A stretch of DNA of 64,000 nucleotides from Aurantiacibacter suaedae (GTDB lineage Bacteria; Pseudomonadota; Alphaproteobacteria; Sphingomonadales; Sphingomonadaceae): positions 124,001 through 188,000 of the forward strand of contig NZ_SKCG01000004.1 in the NCBI RefSeq assembly GCF_005434915.1. Reading direction: 5' to 3'. A program made the position numbers and the translations under genes. Within the stretch, counting starts at the first letter, position 1. Each line of letters opens with the position of its first letter. Under the pieces are notes generated by a model, which ran no database searches, was not told the origin of the DNA, and saw only the letters and a program-made list of their open reading frames with translations. Below are positions 1 to 9,822 of this stretch, one piece after another.

Positions 1-117
1 CAGCGCTTCATGGATCGGCTTCTGGCGGCCGATGCGCTGGTGGCCGAATGGGGCAAGGCCGCCCCGGTATCGCGCACCGAGCGCTATGCCAGCAATGGAG
101 AGCCGGTCTCAGAATAA
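1..117 (+). CDS. 3' end of an unidentified gene (partial)
   Basis: An open frame enters from the left edge and ends at a TAA, giving 38 residues that end in GEPVSE. The visible part is helical and charged (RFMDRLLAADALVAEWGKAA) and has no motif I recognise. The frame is believable because it stays open to the edge and stops immediately before a repeat-type intergenic palindrome. The product cannot be named from this fragment. Confidence 0.45.
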   Translation, partial: QRFMDRLLAADALVAEWGKAAPVSRTERYASNGEPVSE

Positions 118-118
118 C

Positions 119-237
119 CCGTTCGTCCTGAGGAGGGCTCGAAGCCGCAGGCTGAGCGCCCGTCTCGAAGGACTGGCTCTGGTGGTTCGAGACGGATGCT
201 CGGCCTGCGAGCCTCGTCTCCTCCTCACCACGAACGG
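119..237. repeat. Large imperfect palindrome, REP/MITE-like intergenic element
   Basis: The outer arms (119-136 and 220-237) are inverted copies that match at 16 of 18 positions, starting CCGTTCGT and ending ACGAACGG. The interior also pairs for much of its length: CCGTCTCGAA near 160 pairs with TTCGAGACGG near 186. Almost the whole 119-bp intergenic segment can therefore fold into one long hairpin. Palindromic elements beginning CGTTCGT and carrying TCGAAGGA are, as far as I recall, common in sphingomonad intergenic regions; I cannot confirm copy number here. It may also terminate transcription between the flanking convergent genes. Confidence 0.7.
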
Positions 238-252
238 AAGCGGTAAGCGTTA

Positions 253-654
253 CTAAAGCCCGCTGAAAGCCTCAGGCAAAAGCTGCGACAAGCGGAACTC
301 GCGCACCCCCTCAGGCCCGTCGCACCAGACCAGCGGATCGCTTCCGTCAAGCATGGCCAGTTCGCCCAGCACTTGCCGACAACGCCCGCAAGGCGTGATC
401 GCGTGTGTCTCCGGCCCACTCACCGCCACAGCTACCAGCCCGCCGCGCCGCCCCTCGTTCATCGCCTTGCCTGCCGCCACCGTCTCGGCGCAGAGCGACA
501 GGCCGTAGCTGACGTTCTCGACATTGGCCCCGCTCACCACAGTGCCATCTGCAAAGGCCAGCGCCGCGCCCACGTGGAACTTCGAATAGGGCGCATAGGC
601 CTGGCTCGCCGCCGCCCGTGCTGCGGCCATCAGCTCTTCGCGCGAAACTTTCAT
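253..654 (-). CDS. cdd: Cytidine deaminase
   Basis: This 133-residue protein deaminates cytidine and deoxycytidine to uridine in cytoplasmic pyrimidine salvage. It has the full zinc-site signature: a C-A-E motif (LCAETVAAG), where Cys binds zinc and Glu is the proton shuttle, and P-C-x2-C (PCGRCRQVL), which supplies the other two zinc cysteines. The N-terminal segment AYAPYSKFHVGAAL is the usual substrate-binding region, and the length matches the short tetrameric family. The ATG overlaps the stop of the upstream GH25-like gene (ATGA, 651-654), so the two are probably translationally coupled despite unrelated functions. Confidence 0.95.
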   Translation of the reverse strand: MKVSREELMAAARAAASQAYAPYSKFHVGAALAFADGTVVSGANVENVSYGLSLCAETVAAGKAMNEGRRGGLVAVAVSGPETHAITPCGRCRQVLGELAMLDGSDPLVWCDGPEGVREFRLSQLLPEAFSGL

Positions 655-1349
655 GGCTGCACCACTACCCAGCGCAGCGGCTCGGCGGCAAGCGCGCTGT
701 GGAGGTGCGCATTGGCGGTCCACAAGGTCCACGGCCTCCCGGCATAATCGGGCTGGAACCAGTCGCGGGTCAGCCACAGGTTGCGTTCGATCTTTGCTGC
801 GATCCCATATTTCGCCTCGAAGGCTGGCGGAACCTGCAGCACCACCGGCTGGCCGGTATGGTTCTCTACCTGATTGATGAAAGTGGTCAGCTCGCTTTCC
901 AGCGCCGCCTCTATCGCCGGGTTGCCGCACGCATTCGGCATTTTCTCCAGCGCGATCACCGGCGGCAGCATCCGGGTATCGCGGGGAACGATGGTGACGA
1001 AGTTCGCCGATTGCCGCTCGGCCGGAACGCATGGATCATAGGCATGGACCGCCCCATGCGGCATGTCCTTGCCCGTCAGCGCCTCCAGGTTGCGGCTGAA
1101 CTGCGCATCGCGCCCGCTCTCGCCCGCGCTCGCCTCGAGGTAGACGAAGTCGGCTCCAGCCGCATCGAGCGCGCCGAAATCGACAGCGCCATCGCGCTCG
1201 CCAATCAGCGCGCCCTGCACCGCGAACTCGGTGCGTTCGGGTCGCCAGGTGCGCGATTCCCACCAGAGCCAGCCGCCCGCCGCCAGCGCGACCAGCAACA
1301 GCGCAGCCAATGCGCGCAGGCGCCAGGGTGTTTTCCGCTTTCTGGCCAA
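651..1349 (-). CDS. Membrane-anchored glycoside hydrolase family 25 (lysozyme M1-like) protein
   Basis: This 232-residue protein starts with a basic stretch and one hydrophobic segment (about residues 11-30, LRALAALLLVALAAGGWLWW), suggesting an inner-membrane anchor with the domain in the periplasm. The rest follows the GH25 beta/alpha barrel: an early strand with Gly-Ala, a D-F-x2-L element, AGADFVYLEASAGE (equivalent to the FxFIKATEG strand) and late Gln/Trp-rich strands. The usual catalytic D-x-S-H opening is replaced by QGALIGERDG, so peptidoglycan hydrolysis is uncertain. It is the first gene of a coupled pair with cytidine deaminase. Confidence 0.7.
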   Translation of the reverse strand: MARKRKTPWRLRALAALLLVALAAGGWLWWESRTWRPERTEFAVQGALIGERDGAVDFGALDAAGADFVYLEASAGESGRDAQFSRNLEALTGKDMPHGAVHAYDPCVPAERQSANFVTIVPRDTRMLPPVIALEKMPNACGNPAIEAALESELTTFINQVENHTGQPVVLQVPPAFEAKYGIAAKIERNLWLTRDWFQPDYAGRPWTLWTANAHLHSALAAEPLRWVVVQP

Positions 1350-1369
1350 GTCGGCCCCCCTTGCTCGTC

Positions 1370-1861
1370 TCAGGCCCTGATATGCAGCACGCAGATCAGC
1401 GTGAAAAGGCGGCGCGCGGTGGCGAAGTCAGTCTCCACCTTGCCTTCGAGCGATTCGAGCAACTGACGCGTGCCGCGATCGTGGATCGCCCGCCGGGCCA
1501 TATCGATGGTCTCGATCTCCTGCGCCGAATTGCGGCGCAGCGCCTTGTAGTAGCTGTCACAGATCGCGAAGTAGTCGCGCACATGGCGCTTCATCCGCGC
1601 CAGGCCCAGCCCGATGGTGCCCGCCGATTCGTTCGACCCATCGGTGAGGTTCCAGGCCAGCATCCCGTCGACCACCGACAGATGCACCTGCCACGGCCCC
1701 TCCTGCCCCGCCTCGCTGGCGCGCAAGGGGCGGAAAAGATTATCTTCCACCAGATCGCGCAGCGCGACCTGCCGCTCACGCTCGACATCCTCGCTGCGCG
1801 CGATCACCGAGGCCTCGTCAAGCGAGATGCTGGCAATACGGTTGATGGCTGGGTCGATCAT
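1370..1861 (-). CDS. UPF0262 family protein
   Basis: This 163-residue protein belongs to a conserved alphaproteobacterial family of unknown function. The recognisable core is an N-terminal ISLDE, then ERERQVALRDLVEDN, the strand pair WQVHLSVVDGMLAWN, a short Gly-rich turn, and a helical C-terminal half with KRHVRDYFAICDSYY and IDMARRAIHDRG. Its length is typical. There is no signal peptide or membrane segment, so it is probably cytosolic. It diverges from dnaB, and the shared 136-bp gap should hold both promoters. Family membership is firm; the function is unknown. Confidence 0.85.
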   Translation of the reverse strand: MIDPAINRIASISLDEASVIARSEDVERERQVALRDLVEDNLFRPLRASEAGQEGPWQVHLSVVDGMLAWNLTDGSNESAGTIGLGLARMKRHVRDYFAICDSYYKALRRNSAQEIETIDMARRAIHDRGTRQLLESLEGKVETDFATARRLFTLICVLHIRA

Positions 1862-1997
1862 GGTCGCGCCTCTGTGCCTCTCTCAAGCCTTTATGGCAAT
1901 TGCGAAAGGGCGCGGCAGGGATTCATCCCCGCTATCCACAAGCAGCCATTGGCGCGCTGATCTTGCGGCAATGGCCATGAGGCCGCATGAGGAGGCC

Positions 1998-3524
1998 ATG
2001 TCCGACGAAGATCTGCTTATCCGCTCCGCCGGCCTTGCCGCCACCAGTGCTCAGACGCCCGCCGGGCGCGCGCTGCCGGCCAACCCCGAGGCGGAGGCCG
2101 CCTTCCTGGGCGCGCTGCTGATCGACAACCGTCTGCTGGAAGAAATGACCGTGCCGATCCGGCCCGACCATTTCTTCATTCCGGTTCACGGCAAGATCAT
2201 GGACCGTATCCAGAACCAGCTCGACCGCCAGATGGTGGTGACGCCGGTGACGCTGAAGCCGCTGTTCGAGAACGATCCGGCGCTCGCCGAACTGGGCGGC
2301 ACGGCCTATCTCGCCCAGCTGACCGCCGATGGCCAGGGCCTGCTCGCCCCGCGCGAACTGGCCCAGCAGATTTACGACCTCGCCCTGCTGCGCGAACTTG
2401 TCAGCGTGGGTCGTGACCTCGTCGAAGGGGCGCTCGACACCAGCGAGGAAGTCGAGCCGCTGCGCCAGATCTCGCAGGCCGAGGCGCGGTTGTTTGAAGT
2501 GGCCGAAGGCGCGTCCACCGGCTCGGAGGCGACCAGCTTCAAGGAAGCCGCGCTTACCGCGATCAAGATGGCCGAGGCCGCGATGAATTCGGGCGGCGGC
2601 CTTTCGGGCAAGACCACCGGCCTCGATTCGGTCGACCGCAAGACTGCCGGCCTGCACAATTCCGACCTTATCATCCTCGCCGGACGCCCGGGCATGGGCA
2701 AAACCTCGCTGGCAACGAACATCGCCTTCAACTGCGCCGAAGAGCACCTGCGCTGGCAGGCCGAGGGCGGCGAGCATAATTTTGGCGGGCCGGTAGCCTT
2801 CTTCAGCCTCGAAATGAGCGCCGACCAGCTGGCCACGCGTATCCTTGCCGAACAGGCCGAGATTTCGTCCGAAGCGCTGCGCTCGGGTAAGCTCAACCGT
2901 GACGACTTCCAGCGGCTCGCCAATGCCAGCCGCCGGCTTTCGGAGTTGCCGCTCTATATCGACGACACCCCCGGCCTCACCATCGGCGCGCTGCGCACCC
3001 GCGCGCGGCGGCTCAAGCGGCGGCACGATATCGGGCTGATCGTGGTCGACTACCTGCAACTGCTACAAGGCTCGGGCCGCGCCAGCGACAACCGCGTGAA
3101 CGAGATTTCGGAGATTTCGCGCGGGCTGAAAACGCTGGCGAAGGAGCTGAGTGTGCCGGTGATCGCGCTCTCGCAGCTCAGCCGTGCGGTGGAGCAGCGC
3201 GAGGACAAGAAGCCGATGCTGTCGGACCTGCGCGAATCGGGCTCGATCGAGCAGGACGCCGACATGGTCTGGTTCATCTTCCGCGGCGACTACTATCACG
3301 AGGCGGTGCGCCCCGAGGTGCCGACCGAAACCAGCTCGGCCGACATTCAGGAGAAGTATCGCCTGTGGGAGGAGCGCTATCTGGAACTGCGCAACAAGGC
3401 GACGCTGATCGTGGCCAAGCAGCGCCACGGCTCGACCGGCAACGTGCCGCTACACTTCCAGGCCGAGATCACGAAGTTCACCTCGCCGGTGATGAAGGAC
3501 TATTCGGATTACGGATACGAGTAG
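1998..3524 (+). CDS. dnaB: Replicative DNA helicase DnaB
   Basis: DnaB is the hexameric helicase that unwinds the chromosome at the fork and recruits primase. The N-terminal domain (about residues 25-130, PANPEAEAAFLGALL) is followed by a linker and the RecA-like helicase domain with Walker A (AGRPGMGKTS), Walker B (LIVVDYLQLL) and the SQLSRAVEQR and QDADMVWF motifs. At 508 residues it is of normal length. The start is placed at the ATG of MSDEDLL. An AGGAGG lies only 2 nt upstream, too close to be ideal, so the in-frame ATGs at 1971 or 1977 are possible alternatives. No intein or insertion is visible. Confidence 0.95.
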   Translation: MSDEDLLIRSAGLAATSAQTPAGRALPANPEAEAAFLGALLIDNRLLEEMTVPIRPDHFFIPVHGKIMDRIQNQLDRQMVVTPVTLKPLFENDPALAELGGTAYLAQLTADGQGLLAPRELAQQIYDLALLRELVSVGRDLVEGALDTSEEVEPLRQISQAEARLFEVAEGASTGSEATSFKEAALTAIKMAEAAMNSGGGLSGKTTGLDSVDRKTAGLHNSDLIILAGRPGMGKTSLATNIAFNCAEEHLRWQAEGGEHNFGGPVAFFSLEMSADQLATRILAEQAEISSEALRSGKLNRDDFQRLANASRRLSELPLYIDDTPGLTIGALRTRARRLKRRHDIGLIVVDYLQLLQGSGRASDNRVNEISEISRGLKTLAKELSVPVIALSQLSRAVEQREDKKPMLSDLRESGSIEQDADMVWFIFRGDYYHEAVRPEVPTETSSADIQEKYRLWEERYLELRNKATLIVAKQRHGSTGNVPLHFQAEITKFTSPVMKDYSDYGYE

Positions 3525-3712
3525 CAGGCAACGGAGGCTCGCCGATACGCCGACCCAATCAGGGCGCAAACTTGTTAAGTCTGAACACTAGAAAGCGGGA
3601 TCCCGGGGCGCGCCTAAGATGACGGGTAAGGGCGTGCGAATGTCCGTTTGACGTGAGCTTGAAGTAATCGAGCGCATTGCCGAGGTATCGCGAGTGTGGC
3701 TAACCTTGAACC

Positions 3713-4456
3713 ATGGATGCGCGCTACGACACGATTGGGATCAACTATGAACAATTGCGATTGCCCGATCACCGGATTGCCAGACAGATCGATCACGCTT
3801 TGGGAACGGCCCCGACCGTCCTAAACGTCGGAGCCGGAACCGGGTCTTACGAACCTACGGACAGACAAGTTACGGCTGTCGAGCCGTCCATTGAAATGAT
3901 CCGCAAGCGAAAAGCGTCTGCTGCTCCCGTCGTTCAAGCAAGCGCCGGCGACCTACCCTTTGACGATCAGTCCTTCGATGCCGCAATGGCAATTCTCACT
4001 ATTCACCACTGGCCCGACAAGGCTGTTGGCTTGCGCGAAATGAGGAGGGTAACGCGCGGGCCAATCGTGCTGCTGACCTTCGATCCGTCGCATAGGCCGT
4101 GGTTAACCGACTACCTGCCCGAACTCGTTTCCTTGGATGAGGCACAAATGCCTAGAATGTCGCAATATGCCGAATGGCTAGGGTCGGTAACGATTGAGCC
4201 AGTCTTAGTCCCGCATGATTGCACAGACGGTTTCCTTTACGCTTACTGGCGTCGACCGGAGGCTTATTTAGACAAACGGATCAGGTCGGGAAGCTCTTCG
4301 TTCTGGTCAATTTCAGGGTTGCAGGCGGGCCTTGCACAATTGTCGAATGATCTGGAAACCGGGCAATGGGACACCAAGCACGGACACCTTCGTGATCAGC
4401 TAGAATATGATGCGGGCTACCGATTGGTGATCGGTAATCAGCTACAAGGCAGCTAA
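3713..4456 (+). CDS. Class I SAM-dependent methyltransferase (Methyltransf_11 type)
   Basis: This 247-residue cytosolic protein has the S-adenosylmethionine fold: motif I is VLNVGAGTGSYE (residues about 38-49), the acidic motif II end is VTAVEPS, and motif III/post-I is LPFDDQSFDAAMAILTIHHW, where the IHHW tetrad is typical of small-molecule methyltransferases. The substrate is unknown. Codon use and base composition look visibly more AT-rich than the flanking dnaB and rpoZ genes. It stands alone between convergent or unrelated genes, which suggests an acquired gene. The start ATG lacks a strong ribosome binding site. Confidence 0.8.
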   Translation: MDARYDTIGINYEQLRLPDHRIARQIDHALGTAPTVLNVGAGTGSYEPTDRQVTAVEPSIEMIRKRKASAAPVVQASAGDLPFDDQSFDAAMAILTIHHWPDKAVGLREMRRVTRGPIVLLTFDPSHRPWLTDYLPELVSLDEAQMPRMSQYAEWLGSVTIEPVLVPHDCTDGFLYAYWRRPEAYLDKRIRSGSSSFWSISGLQAGLAQLSNDLETGQWDTKHGHLRDQLEYDAGYRLVIGNQLQGS

Positions 4457-4515
4457 CCACTTGATCGGCGCCATTCACTTCGCATTCCTCGCCTCCCCAA
4501 AACAGCTCCCCGCCC

Positions 4516-5040
4516 TCACGGCCCGCAGGCGTAAAACCCGTCGATCACGATCTGCCGGGTGCCGCGGGCGATGGTCAGTCGCGCCGTCTTGAGCGGGCTC
4601 TCGCTTGGCGCTGCGCCGGGATCGGCTTCGCCCGTCACTTCGACGCGCGCGTTGACCGTGCCGTTGGTGAATGAGGCACCATCGGACATGTCGCCGAAGC
4701 CAGCCTTGCCCTCCTTAGTAAGGCGCATCACCGTCCCGTCGATCTTCACCGCGCCGATCGCCTGGCTCTGGCTGCCCACCACACCTTCCGCGATCAACAA
4801 AGGCTCGTCGTTGCGGCTGAAGCTGAAGGAACAGCCAAGCTCACCGCCAAGCGGTTCAGCCGCGAGATCCTCGGGCAGGATCGTATCGAGCATGATCGGC
4901 GCGCTTTGTCCGTCAGACATGCTCGCGCCAGAAGCGACGGGCGCTGCCGGCGTGTCGCTTGGGGAAGGCTGCTCGGAAGCGCTCTGGTTGCAAGCGGCAA
5001 GCATCAAAGGGGCGAGCAAGAGCGGGAAGGTGCGGATCAT
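4516..5040 (-). CDS. Predicted lipoprotein of unknown function
   Basis: This 174-residue protein opens with a lipoprotein signal (MIRTFPLLLAPLMLAAC; lipobox LAAC with Cys17), so the mature form should be lipid-anchored and periplasm-facing. A Ser/Pro/Ala-rich linker (about 18-45) precedes a compact domain containing GCSFSFSRND, a Gly-rich strand series and a C-terminal YACGP. The two cysteines in the mature domain could form a disulphide. I recognise no family. It diverges from rpoZ. Confidence 0.7.
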   Translation of the reverse strand: MIRTFPLLLAPLMLAACNQSASEQPSPSDTPAAPVASGASMSDGQSAPIMLDTILPEDLAAEPLGGELGCSFSFSRNDEPLLIAEGVVGSQSQAIGAVKIDGTVMRLTKEGKAGFGDMSDGASFTNGTVNARVEVTGEADPGAAPSESPLKTARLTIARGTRQIVIDGFYACGP

Positions 5041-5108
5041 GCCGCAACAATGGCTGTGGCGCGAGGCGGTTCCAGCTCTGGGTGCAGCCCCCTCATCACG
5101 GCGAATTC

Positions 5109-5137
5109 TTGACTCCGCGTGCTTAGTTCCGTATTTG
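5109..5137 (+). promoter_or_regulatory. Candidate sigma-70-type promoter of rpoZ
   Basis: A TTGACT hexamer (5109-5114) and a TATTTG hexamer (5132-5137) are separated by 17 bp, about 40 bp before the rpoZ start. The -35 box and spacing are good and the -10 is moderate. This is inferred from sequence only. Confidence 0.5.
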
Positions 5138-5175
5138 AGCGACTTTCCGGACAACCCGCTTGATTGGAGTGCCCT

Positions 5176-5520
5176 ATGGCGCGCGTTACCGTCGAAGATT
5201 GCGTCGACAAAGTTTCCAACCGTTTCGACCTCGTCCTGCTTGCCGCCCAGCGCGCGCGCGAGATCTCGGGCGGTGCCGAACTTACCGTCGACCGCGACCG
5301 TGACAAGAACCCGGTTGTGGCCCTGCGCGAAATCGCCGAGCAGACCGTGAAGCCCAAGCACCTGCAGGAATCGCTCACCCAGTCGCTCCAGCGCGTGCTG
5401 CCCGACGAGGAAGACGAAGCGGACGATATCGGCTCGCTGAGCCAGTCGGCCGAAGCCATGCGCCTTTCGGCAGCGGCTCCCGCCCGCTCGACCTCGATCG
5501 GCGGCGACTACGACGGCTAA
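5176..5520 (+). CDS. rpoZ: DNA-directed RNA polymerase omega subunit
   Basis: This 114-residue omega subunit helps fold beta' and assemble RNA polymerase. The family signature is at the N-terminus: [20 protein letters not shown], then AAQRAREIS and [15 protein letters not shown]. The C-terminal tail is acidic and then Ser/Ala-rich, as in other alphaproteobacterial omega proteins. The ATG at MARVTV is chosen over an in-frame ATG 12 nt upstream because a GGAG sits 6 nt before it. A strong terminator follows, so it is probably monocistronic; the ppGpp synthetase gene often found beside rpoZ is absent. Confidence 0.95.
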   Translation: MARVTVEDCVDKVSNRFDLVLLAAQRAREISGGAELTVDRDRDKNPVVALREIAEQTVKPKHLQESLTQSLQRVLPDEEDEADDIGSLSQSAEAMRLSAAAPARSTSIGGDYDG

Positions 5521-5545
5521 AGCCAGCTTCCAGAGCAACAGAACA

Positions 5546-5575
5546 GGGCCGCAGCGCAAGCTTGCGGCCCTTTTT
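5546..5575 (+). terminator. Rho-independent terminator of rpoZ
   Basis: The arms GGGCCGCA (5546-5553) and TGCGGCCC (5563-5570) are a perfect inverted repeat, followed by TTTTT. The structure begins 26 nt after the rpoZ stop codon. Confidence 0.9.
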
Positions 5576-5661
5576 GTATGTCCGGCAGCGACACAGCTGC
5601 GTCAGTAGCGATTGATCGCTGTTCGCTTTGCGGCTCTAAGGTCCATCGAAAGGGACCTTAG

Positions 5662-6393
5662 ATGGCGGTGATTGCAGTCTACAGCGTGAAAGGCGGCGTC
5701 GGGAAAACCACCATCGCCGCCAACCTCGCATGGCTATCGGCCATGGTTTCGCGGCGGCGCACGCTGTTGTGGGATCTCGATGCGGCAGGCGGATCGGGCT
5801 TCCTGTTCAAGATCGATGCGCAGAAGCGAGCCGCCGCCGGCACGATCTTCGACCACGATGCCGAACCCTCCAGCCTGATCTGGCAGAGCGGATATGACCG
5901 CCTCGATGTTCTCCCTGCCGACGAATCGATCCGCGATCTTGAGGGCCTTTTTGCCCGCATCGGCAAGAAGAAGCGGCTCGCCAAGCTCGCCGACAGGCTG
6001 GGGCGCGATTACGAGCGGATCGTGCTCGACTGCCCGCCTGTGCTCAACGAGATCAGTGCGCAGGTGGTGCGGGCGGCGACCTGTGTGATCGTGCCGCTGC
6101 CGCCCTCGCCGCTATCGGCGCGCGCTTTCGATATCGTGGCCAGGGAAATCCGCGCCAACACCAAGACACACCCGCCGATCCTGCCGGTGCTCTCGATGGT
6201 GGACCGCCGCCGAGCGCTTCACCGCGAGGCGTTGGAGGCCAATCCTGACTGGCCGGTGATCCCGCAGGCCAGCGCCGTCGAGCAATGCGCGGTGCGGCAG
6301 GAGCCGGTGGGAGCTTTCGCCCCCAGCTCCCCAGCCGCGCGCGGCTTCGCCCAGCTTTGGACTGCGATCGAGCGGCGGCTGGCAAAAGGTTAG
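5662..6393 (+). CDS. ParA/MinD-family ATPase
   Basis: This 243-residue P-loop ATPase has the deviant Walker A of the ParA/MinD/CbiA class (SVKGGVGKTTIAANLA, residues about 8-23) with the signature first lysine, a Walker A' region LLWDLDAAGGSG and a Walker B-like IVLDCPPVL. Members position plasmids, chromosome origins or protein arrays. No ParB-like partner or parS-like repeat is next to it, so it is more likely an orphan positioning ATPase than a segregation gene. No membrane-targeting helix is obvious at the C-terminus (AIERRLAKG). Confidence 0.85.
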   Translation: MAVIAVYSVKGGVGKTTIAANLAWLSAMVSRRRTLLWDLDAAGGSGFLFKIDAQKRAAAGTIFDHDAEPSSLIWQSGYDRLDVLPADESIRDLEGLFARIGKKKRLAKLADRLGRDYERIVLDCPPVLNEISAQVVRAATCVIVPLPPSPLSARAFDIVAREIRANTKTHPPILPVLSMVDRRRALHREALEANPDWPVIPQASAVEQCAVRQEPVGAFAPSSPAARGFAQLWTAIERRLAKG

Positions 6394-6424
6394 GGCAGGA
6401 AACGCACCAGCGTCTCCTGCCCTA
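6391..6424. terminator. Perfect 10-bp hairpin between convergent genes
   Basis: TAGGGCAGGA (6391-6400) pairs perfectly with TCCTGCCCTA (6415-6424) around a 14-nt loop and starts at the stop codon of the ParA-type gene. Neither strand has a U-tract, so efficient intrinsic termination is doubtful; it may work as a bidirectional or Rho-assisted terminator between this gene and ftsH. Confidence 0.4.
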
Positions 6425-6480
6425 TGCTGATTCTCGTGATAAACGCCCGCTCAGCCTGAGCGGCCTTGCAAATGCAAGCT

Positions 6481-8427
<1,947 letters not shown>

Positions 8428-8511
8428 GTGCTTTGGAGTCCTTTCACGTGCCAATGTAGGCGCGCGCGGGTGAATGGCAAGATAACGCGATCCGAGGTGC
8501 GATAGCTTGCC

Positions 8512-9720
8512 TTAGCGCCGCGAGCGGGCGAGGATCAGCCGGTCCGAAAGATCGGCGCCTTGCTGCCCGGTCACCTGCCACAAGGCCTCGAACGGCGCGT
8601 CGCCGCTGGCCACGTCGGCCACCTTTTGCGGCAGTTCGCCATTGGCCACGATCGGCCCCAGCGCGCGCAGCCCGGTTTCCCGCTCGCTCGCGACTACAAT
8701 CACCTTAGCCCCGCCCGGTGCAATGAAGCGGGCAAGATAGGCATAGTCGCGATAGAACACGGGCGCGGCGATGCGGCGTGCCTCGTCGGTGGCATAGATC
8801 TGGCGCGAGCTGCGATCGATCAACTCGTCATAAGTCTCGCCAAGGCGGAAGCCGGAGCCTGCAAACACCTGCTGTTCGAGCGAACCCAGCCCGCTGAGCA
8901 GACCGACATAGACAATATCGAACCGGTTGAGCATGTCGGGCCTGAGGGCGGAGGCGGCGATCACATTGGCGGTCTTGCCATTGCGTTCGAACAGCGGGGC
9001 AATGGCAGACAGGGCATAAGAGCTGGAAAAGGGGAGATAGTTGAGCCCGAAATCCTCGGCCACGGCATAGCGTTCCGGCTCGGCCTCTTGCAGGCGCAAC
9101 AGGTCTTCCGGGCTGTTTACGCGGAAATCGCGGATGAGGCGGCCCTCATCGGGGCTGAGCGGATCGATTTCGCCAAACAGGTAATAGTCGCCGAGCACGA
9201 AGAGCACCGGTCGCTCGGACCGGATTACGGGTTGCCACAAGGCATTGGCCCCGCCGGGCCGATCAAGCGAGCGCCCGAGGCCGAAGGCCCCCGCGCACAG
9301 CGCCACCAGAACCAGCACCGCATAAACGACTAGGCGACGGGGGACGCCCGAGGCTCCAGGGCGGGCGGCAATGTCGGTCGTTCTTACCGGGCGGATCGGT
9401 CGCAGGGCGTAAATGCCTGAGGGAATCTCCAGCCGCATCTCGTCGGCTGCGCGCTCGTGCCTGGCATAGTAATCGTCAATTTTCTTGCGCAGACGATGGA
9501 CGTAAACGCGCACCGTGGCGTCATCGGCGTCGTTTTGCGCCTCGCCGAACACCGCAGCGGCGATCTCTGCCTGGCTGGGCGATTCGGCCTCGGGACCGCG
9601 TGCGGCGAGGTAATCGAACAGGTCGCGCAGGCGTCCGTTACGGCCCGCAACACCTGCTTCGCGCAGGCGCTCGACCTCCTCTTTGTAACCTACGTTACAG
9701 TCCGGCACGGCGTCGGTCAT
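8512..9720 (-). CDS. Membrane-anchored winged-helix transcriptional regulator (CadC/ToxR-like layout)
   Basis: This 402-residue protein has an N-terminal winged-helix DNA-binding domain (about residues 15-110; SQAEIAAAVFGEAQNDADDATVRVYVHRLRKKI, seen here as helix, recognition helix and wing). One membrane segment follows (about 129-151, VVYAVLVLVALCAGAFGLG), then a 250-residue C-terminal region that should be periplasmic. This is the layout of one-component regulators that sense a periplasmic signal and act on DNA from the membrane. It diverges from the TonB-dependent receptor gene with a 102-bp gap, so it probably controls that receptor and perhaps the operon beyond. The sensor domain resembles no family I know. 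Confidence 0.7.
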   Translation of the reverse strand: MTDAVPDCNVGYKEEVERLREAGVAGRNGRLRDLFDYLAARGPEAESPSQAEIAAAVFGEAQNDADDATVRVYVHRLRKKIDDYYARHERAADEMRLEIPSGIYALRPIRPVRTTDIAARPGASGVPRRLVVYAVLVLVALCAGAFGLGRSLDRPGGANALWQPVIRSERPVLFVLGDYYLFGEIDPLSPDEGRLIRDFRVNSPEDLLRLQEAEPERYAVAEDFGLNYLPFSSSYALSAIAPLFERNGKTANVIAASALRPDMLNRFDIVYVGLLSGLGSLEQQVFAGSGFRLGETYDELIDRSSRQIYATDEARRIAAPVFYRDYAYLARFIAPGGAKVIVVASERETGLRALGPIVANGELPQKVADVASGDAPFEALWQVTGQQGADLSDRLILARSRR

Positions 9721-9765
9721 CGCTCATCCCCGTTCAGAAAAGGGCGCTGTAACGCGCCTGTTACG
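9684..9765. promoter_or_regulatory. Repeated TGTAAC/GTTACA palindromes at the regulator-receptor divergent region
   Basis: TGTAAC-CTAC-GTTACA (9684-9699) is a perfect 6-4-6 palindrome inside the first codons of the winged-helix regulator. TGTAAC-N6-GTTACG (9748-9765) lies in the intergenic gap, and a further TTAC-CGTAA sits near 9772-9780. The repetition of the same half-site in a 100-bp divergent region suggests operator sites for the adjacent regulator. Confidence 0.4.
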
Positions 9766-9822
9766 AGCCGATTACCGTAAATCACCTGGCCGCAGCAAGA
9801 GCCACCCGGCAAGCCCCTTGGC

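Noticed and set aside
3525-3712. A possible degenerate repeat with GCGGGATCCCGGG before the methyltransferase
   Set aside because: The palindrome is short and I found no second copy, so it is not listed as a repeat element.
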